From NCBI RefSeq assembly GCF_031454185.1, contig NZ_JAVDQI010000005.1, positions 62,001 to 126,000 on the forward strand: 64,000 nucleotides of DNA. The letters are read 5' to 3'. The position numbers were made by a program, and so were the translations under genes. The notes under the pieces were generated by a model, which saw only the letters and a list, made by a program, of their open reading frames with translations, did not search any database and was not told the origin of the DNA. This document shows positions 60,971-64,000 of this stretch, piece after piece. Source of the stretch: Methanococcoides alaskense (GTDB lineage: Archaea; Halobacteriota; Methanosarcinia; Methanosarcinales; Methanosarcinaceae). The stretch's first letter is position 1, and every line of letters begins with the position of its first letter.

Positions 60971-61046
60971 TTATTGAATGAAATGTAAATTTAAGGAGTG
61001 AAACACTAAAAAAAATAGAAAGAAGATTGGTAGCATTATCTGAAAA

Positions 61047-62000
61047 TTACATATCTTCTCGTAATCCTATACGTAAACGTAATTGCTCATAATCAATCTT
61101 TACACTCATATTATTTAGTAACTCATCTTTTATTTTATCATTAATACCAATATTTTCAATAAAATCTTCATATGATTTTACTTTTTTGAACACAGAATAG
61201 AGAGTATCTACTTTTAAAGTTTTATCCTCTCTCATAATATACTTGATGACATGTTCTGACTTAAAAAGGCGTTTTTGAAGTAAAATATTCTTTTCTTTTT
61301 CATTGTTTATAATTTCTTCATAGTCATCCGGTTGAACTTTTCTCATGATGGATTCAGTATATTCTCTCAAAGTTGCTGTTAGTTGAGACAATTCTTCTAT
61401 CTTTGTAGACATGCCTTTTACAATTTTTTCATTCCTTTGATTCATAAGATAGTCTGCAAATAACCCTGCCCATTGATCCCTTAACCAATTTGATATATCT
61501 TCAAATTTATCAAAGTCACGCATTACATTATTTCGGTCTTGCTGATTAATTTCATCAAGTAATTTGAAAACATTTATATTGTCTACATAAGCATATTTGA
61601 TTTCAAATTCTGCATCTCTATTTTCCTTGTAAGTGCGGTATTCTGAATATACGTTTTTTTCAACAAAAATAAATATGGGTATATCGGTCTCTCGAGCGAC
61701 TCGATATTCCTCAATGGTGACTGAATTATATTCTGTGCAAATCTCATCTTCGTCTTTTTTTTCTCGAAGTTCAGATGATGGGCTTCCATACCGTCCACCT
61801 ATAATTAAAATAAACATATGGCAACTGTCAATTTCATCATAGCATGATATATCGAGTGGGGCTGTGGATTTATATGGAATATCTCCCTTCTCAAATAATA
61901 TGGAGTCATACCCCATATTGTCAATGAAAGTTTCAAGGTTACTTCTAATGTGTTTTAAATCATAATATGTAGAACTTACAAATATTCTTGGCTTTGTCAC
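61047..62000 (-). CDS. DUF4062 domain protein
   Basis: A 317-residue soluble protein. Residues 1-100 are a DUF4062 domain: MTKPRIFVSSTYYDLKHIRSNLETFIDNMGYDSILFEKGDI, then CYDEIDSCHMFILIIGGRYGSPS and EYRVARETDIPIFIFVEK. The fold is related to TIR/flavodoxin-like domains and is often joined to effector or signalling modules in defence-type genes. The C-terminal two thirds are helical and lysine/glutamate-rich (EEIINNEKEKNILLQKRLF) with no recognised enzyme. Start is well set by AGGTG. The gene is far more AT-rich than its neighbours and belongs to the 61-63 kb accessory islet. Confidence 0.88.
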   Translation of the reverse strand: MTKPRIFVSSTYYDLKHIRSNLETFIDNMGYDSILFEKGDIPYKSTAPLDISCYDEIDSCHMFILIIGGRYGSPSSELREKKDEDEICTEYNSVTIEEYRVARETDIPIFIFVEKNVYSEYRTYKENRDAEFEIKYAYVDNINVFKLLDEINQQDRNNVMRDFDKFEDISNWLRDQWAGLFADYLMNQRNEKIVKGMSTKIEELSQLTATLREYTESIMRKVQPDDYEEIINNEKEKNILLQKRLFKSEHVIKYIMREDKTLKVDTLYSVFKKVKSYEDFIENIGINDKIKDELLNNMSVKIDYEQLRLRIGLREDM

Positions 62001-62190
62001 ATAAACACCTGAAGATAGTTTAAAAAAATGCTAAACTATTAAATCTATATGGTAAGTAACATTTATTAGTTATATGTTTTTCTTAAGCTACATTAATTAT
62101 AAAAAGTACACTTTTTTCATGTTACTACATCCCCTACTTGCTATATAAGGTATAAAATTTACATCCACAAATCTATACAAGTCTTAATTT

Positions 62191-62250
62191 TCACATTCCT
62201 TCAAAAAGTGTCAAATATTAGAGATTTACAATTGTACATTAAAAGTTAAA
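62191..62250. repeat. Intergenic repeat, copy 1
   Basis: Begins TCACATTCCTT, then a spacer, TGTCAAATATTAGAGA and TTACAATTGTACATTAAA. It overlaps the stop codon of the caspase-like gene. Confidence 0.55.
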
Positions 62251-62796
62251 TTTGTACAATTTGCTTTGTACCCAATATTTGAAAAAATATCCATTATTAC
62301 GTATAGCAGATCTTGTCCCATTGGATACATTTGATTTGTTTTTATCTATGGCGATTAGATCAGCAAGCGATTCTCCATTAGAATGGTTACAATGTAATTG
62401 TACAACAAAATCTTTTTTTGGAGCATTTCTGAATTGAGAATAGTCCATTATATTTCCTGATATAGATAATCCAGCTCTCTTACCGTGCCCTAAAAGATAG
62501 ATTCCATAACAATTTTGATCATATAAAATTGATTTGACCTCTTCTGGTGTTATTTCGGTCAAAATCTTGTAATTTATATTAAAATTATTTAAGGCTTTAA
62601 TTAGCCATCCGACACCAGAATAATAAATCATCAATTTGTCAATTAAACTATGATCTGATATTATTATACATTCGTATTTTTCATTCCCTATGTAACTATT
62701 TGCAGTTTTTACCGTTTTATAATTCATTGATATTTTAACGATACAAAAAAAGGGGAATACTAAAATCGCATACATTATTATGTATATGAAATCCAT
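62239..62796 (-). CDS. Membrane-anchored protein with caspase/CHAT-like His-Cys pair
   Basis: A 185-residue protein with an N-terminal membrane helix (FIYIIMYAILVFPFFCIVKI) and a predicted alpha/beta domain. YECIIISDHSLIDKLM and NINYKILTEIT are followed by CYGIYLLGHGKRAGLSISG, with H104 in a hydrophobic-strand-GHG motif. After an acidic loop (NIMDYSQFRNAPKKDF), VVQLHCNHSNGESLADLIA gives C136. The order strand-GHG and strand-x-CN, about 30 residues apart, resembles the dyad of caspase-like/CHAT peptidases. No recognised family match can be claimed. A TATA-like TTTATAC lies about 25 nt before the ATG, so the mRNA may be leaderless. It is AT-rich. Confidence 0.6.
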   Translation of the reverse strand: MDFIYIIMYAILVFPFFCIVKISMNYKTVKTANSYIGNEKYECIIISDHSLIDKLMIYYSGVGWLIKALNNFNINYKILTEITPEEVKSILYDQNCYGIYLLGHGKRAGLSISGNIMDYSQFRNAPKKDFVVQLHCNHSNGESLADLIAIDKNKSNVSNGTRSAIRNNGYFFKYWVQSKLYKFNF

Positions 62797-62858
62797 GTTT
62801 TCAAATAATCTTTAAAAGTATAAATAGATAAAGTAAATATCCTGAAAGTATTAATTTT

Positions 62859-62920
62859 TACATTCCTTGTTTAGATGTCAGATATAGAAGAATTACAAAT
62901 GTACATATTTTGACAAATTA
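62859..62920. repeat. Intergenic repeat, copy 2
   Basis: Begins TTACATTCCTT, then ATGTCAGATATAGAAGA and TTACAAATGTACAT. Located between the caspase-like gene and the small membrane protein gene. It aligns with copy 1 along its whole length. Confidence 0.55.
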
Positions 62921-62960
62921 CACATAAATGTTTTGTATAAAGAGTTTTACAGATGATAAC

Positions 62961-63113
62961 ATGAAACGCGAAGTAACAAGTGTAGAGTTAGTTTTAATTT
63001 ATTTCATTGCTTTTAGTTTGCTTGCATTGGTAGGTATTCCTCTTTATGGTTCAGCGGTAATTGGAGCTGGAGTAGCTATAGTAGTAATGTTTTATTTTCG
63101 CAGAAAAGTCTAA
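62961..63113 (+). CDS. 50-aa hydrophobic membrane protein
   Basis: MKREVTSVELVLIYFIAFSLLALVGIPLYGSAVIGAGVAIVVMFYFRRKV. Two short hydrophobic helices (or one long hairpin) with Arg/Lys-rich ends; no known family. The ATG at 62961 is preferred to 62928 since the upstream part is not membrane-protein-like. No good Shine-Dalgarno was seen (GATGATAAC precedes it). It lies between two copies of the intergenic repeat and opposite in orientation to the caspase-like gene. Confidence 0.5.
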   Translation: MKREVTSVELVLIYFIAFSLLALVGIPLYGSAVIGAGVAIVVMFYFRRKV

Positions 63114-63117
63114 TAAT

Positions 63118-63170
63118 TCACATTCCTTCTAATTTTGTTAAACATAGTAGAAATGTCAAACTTAAAATAA
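63118..63170. repeat. Intergenic repeat, copy 3 (shorter)
   Basis: Begins TCACATTCCTT, then TTTTGTTAAACATAGTAGA and ATGTCAAACTTAAA. It follows directly after the stop of the 50-aa gene. A weaker fourth trace starts near 63221 (TTTACATTTCTTC). Confidence 0.45.
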
Positions 63171-63319
63171 CGCCTATACAGCCTTTTTTTTGATTCCGTT
63201 TGTCATAATTCACCTAATATTTTACATTTCTTCATTTTGTCCACTTTAACATCCCTTCCAATAAAATTAAAATAAAAAGATCATTATCATTTTCAAGCAT
63301 CAAAGAACGGAACACACCA

Positions 63320-63493
63320 ATGACCAACAAAAAAGAAACTGACAAGGAAACATGCGAACTGACCGAAGAGGAACTTGATGAGCTGATGGTCAAGACTGCA
63401 AAAAAAGAGATAAGGTCTGATTACAGACGCAGTCTCGGATGTGAGAATAGTCGTAGGTGTATGGAAGTCAAGGACCTGTCAGGCAAAAAGTGA
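63320..63493 (+). CDS. 57-aa charged small protein
   Basis: MTNKKETDKETCELTEEELDELMVKTAKKEIRSDYRRSLGCENSRRCMEVKDLSGKK. Composition is normal for coding sequence and the C-terminal half is basic with C41 and C47. No Shine-Dalgarno was seen in the AAACACACCAA-type leader, so it may be leaderless or weakly translated. No family recognised. It converges on the ABC-2 permease gene with 9 bp between stops. Confidence 0.5.
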   Translation: MTNKKETDKETCELTEEELDELMVKTAKKEIRSDYRRSLGCENSRRCMEVKDLSGKK

Positions 63494-63502
63494 GTGTTAA
63501 GC

Positions 63503-64000
63503 TCAGACGACCAGTCTTTTCTTCATCATATTGACCGAGACAACAAACCCTATTGCACAAACTCCAATTATCCATGCAAGGTTGAAAAGCAGTTCCAATC
63601 CCGGTGTTCCGAAGGTCAGTGCTCTTATTATCATCACGACATGTGTCAGTGGCAATATTGCCAGTGCGATGTACTGGACTATCTCAGGCAGTACGTTCAG
63701 AGGGAAGAACGTTCCGCTAAAGAGGAACATCGGTGTGATGAAAAGCATTATCGGGTAATTGATGGACATTATATTCGGGGTAACCGCTGCAATACACATT
63801 CCAAGACATGCGAAAAGCAGGCCTGCAAGGAAAGCGAATGGGATTATCAGCAGTGAATGGGGAAAAGTGATGAGCCCGAACAATGCAATCACAGGCAGCA
63901 TCAATGTGGCACTTATTGTACTGCGTGTGGCACCCCACAGCAGTTCTCCGATTATGACATCCTCGATGCTCAAAGGGGTTGCAATGATGGCATCAAAGGT
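63503..64000 (-). CDS. ABC-2 type transporter permease, partial (C-terminal part)
   Basis: The last 165 or so residues of a polysaccharide/drug-type ABC-2 permease; the 5' end lies beyond the right edge. The visible part begins TFDAIIATPLSIEDVIIGELLWGATRSTISATLMLP, the characteristic TYDAILATP-like motif of the NodJ type, and continues with helices LFGLITFPHSLLIIPFAFLAGLLFACLGM, IMLFITPMFLFSGTFFPLNVLPEIVQYIALAILPLTHVVMIIRALTFG and IIGVCAIGFVVSVNMMKKR. Substrate unknown. Its ATPase gene should lie to the right of the window. Confidence 0.88.
   Translation of the reverse strand, partial: TFDAIIATPLSIEDVIIGELLWGATRSTISATLMLPVIALFGLITFPHSLLIIPFAFLAGLLFACLGMCIAAVTPNIMSINYPIMLFITPMFLFSGTFFPLNVLPEIVQYIALAILPLTHVVMIIRALTFGTPGLELLFNLAWIIGVCAIGFVVSVNMMKKRLVV

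Noticed and set aside
1..64000. CRISPR arrays, rRNA genes, further tRNA genes, prophage
   Set aside because: None of the expected repeat-spacer patterns or conserved RNA sequences were found besides the tRNA-Met.

Overview
The window is from a methanogenic archaeon of the Methanosarcinales, most likely a marine Methanosarcinaceae member close to Methanococcoides or Methanolobus. The evidence is a methanofuran-biosynthesis enzyme (mfnB), methanogenesis marker protein 14, archaeal lipid genes (GGGP and DGGGP synthases), eL40, family B DNA polymerase, CDC48, an S-layer protein of the tandem-domain Methanosarcina type with a PGF-CTERM tail, an intron-containing elongator tRNA-Met, and GGTGATC-type Shine-Dalgarno sites. 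A BCCT transporter fits a saline habitat. The genus is inference. Most of the window is ordinary chromosomal core; the clearly accessory part is the AT-rich right end.

Layout. 1-4.3 kb: GGGP synthase (partial) and eL40, then gatCAB on the minus strand. 4.5-9.7 kb: a PPOX-fold protein, a cysteine-containing winged-helix regulator, three tiny genes (two of them tandem paralogues of 55 aa), an EamA permease and hcp with a perfect inverted repeat in its promoter. 9.75-10.2 kb: relic of an IS200/IS605-type element, rich in hairpins. 10.6-16 kb: radical SAM protein, thioredoxin, MMP14, DUF166, a 42-aa zinc ribbon and thymidylate kinase. 16.3-21.7 kb: HisA-like protein divergent from mfnB, CDC48, the RNA-free RNase P homologue HARP, DGGGP synthase. 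21.7-24.5 kb: de novo NAD synthesis (nadA, nadX, nadC). 24.6-28.5 kb: an anchored surface protein, a tubulin/FtsZ-family GTPase, a wrecked ABC ATPase, a PPC/DUF296 protein and a regulator. 28.7-36 kb: enolase, PolB with two PCNA-binding-like motifs, split tRNA-Met, a lipoprotein and the S-layer gene. 36-43.7 kb: a KaiC-like ATPase, a P-type cation ATPase, a PPOX protein, a triple-PAS protein, a Na+/H+ antiporter and a CBS protein. 43.8-48.8 kb: cobalt uptake (cbiMNQO) and corrin-ring genes (cbiDE). 48.9-53.4 kb: mutS-mutL. 53.6-60.8 kb: BCCT transporter, a giant alpha-2-macroglobulin-like thioester lipoprotein and an iron-sulfur flavoprotein. 61-63.5 kb: an AT-rich islet with a DUF4062 protein, a membrane-anchored protein with a caspase/CHAT-like His-Cys pair, a tiny membrane protein and repeated intergenic sequences. 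The window ends inside an ABC-2 permease.

How the genes work together. The cobalt importer, CbiD and CbiE serve the corrinoid needs of methylotrophic methanogenesis. GatCAB, eL40, HARP, tRNA-Met and CDC48 serve translation, tRNA maturation and protein quality control. GGGP and DGGGP synthases perform successive steps of archaeal ether-lipid synthesis. MutS and MutL form a bacterial-type mismatch repair pair. The S-layer protein, the COG1361-like surface protein and the macroglobulin-like lipoprotein are cell-envelope components. The most unusual content is the macroglobulin-like protein, the DUF4062/caspase-like islet with its repeats, and the tandem microproteins.
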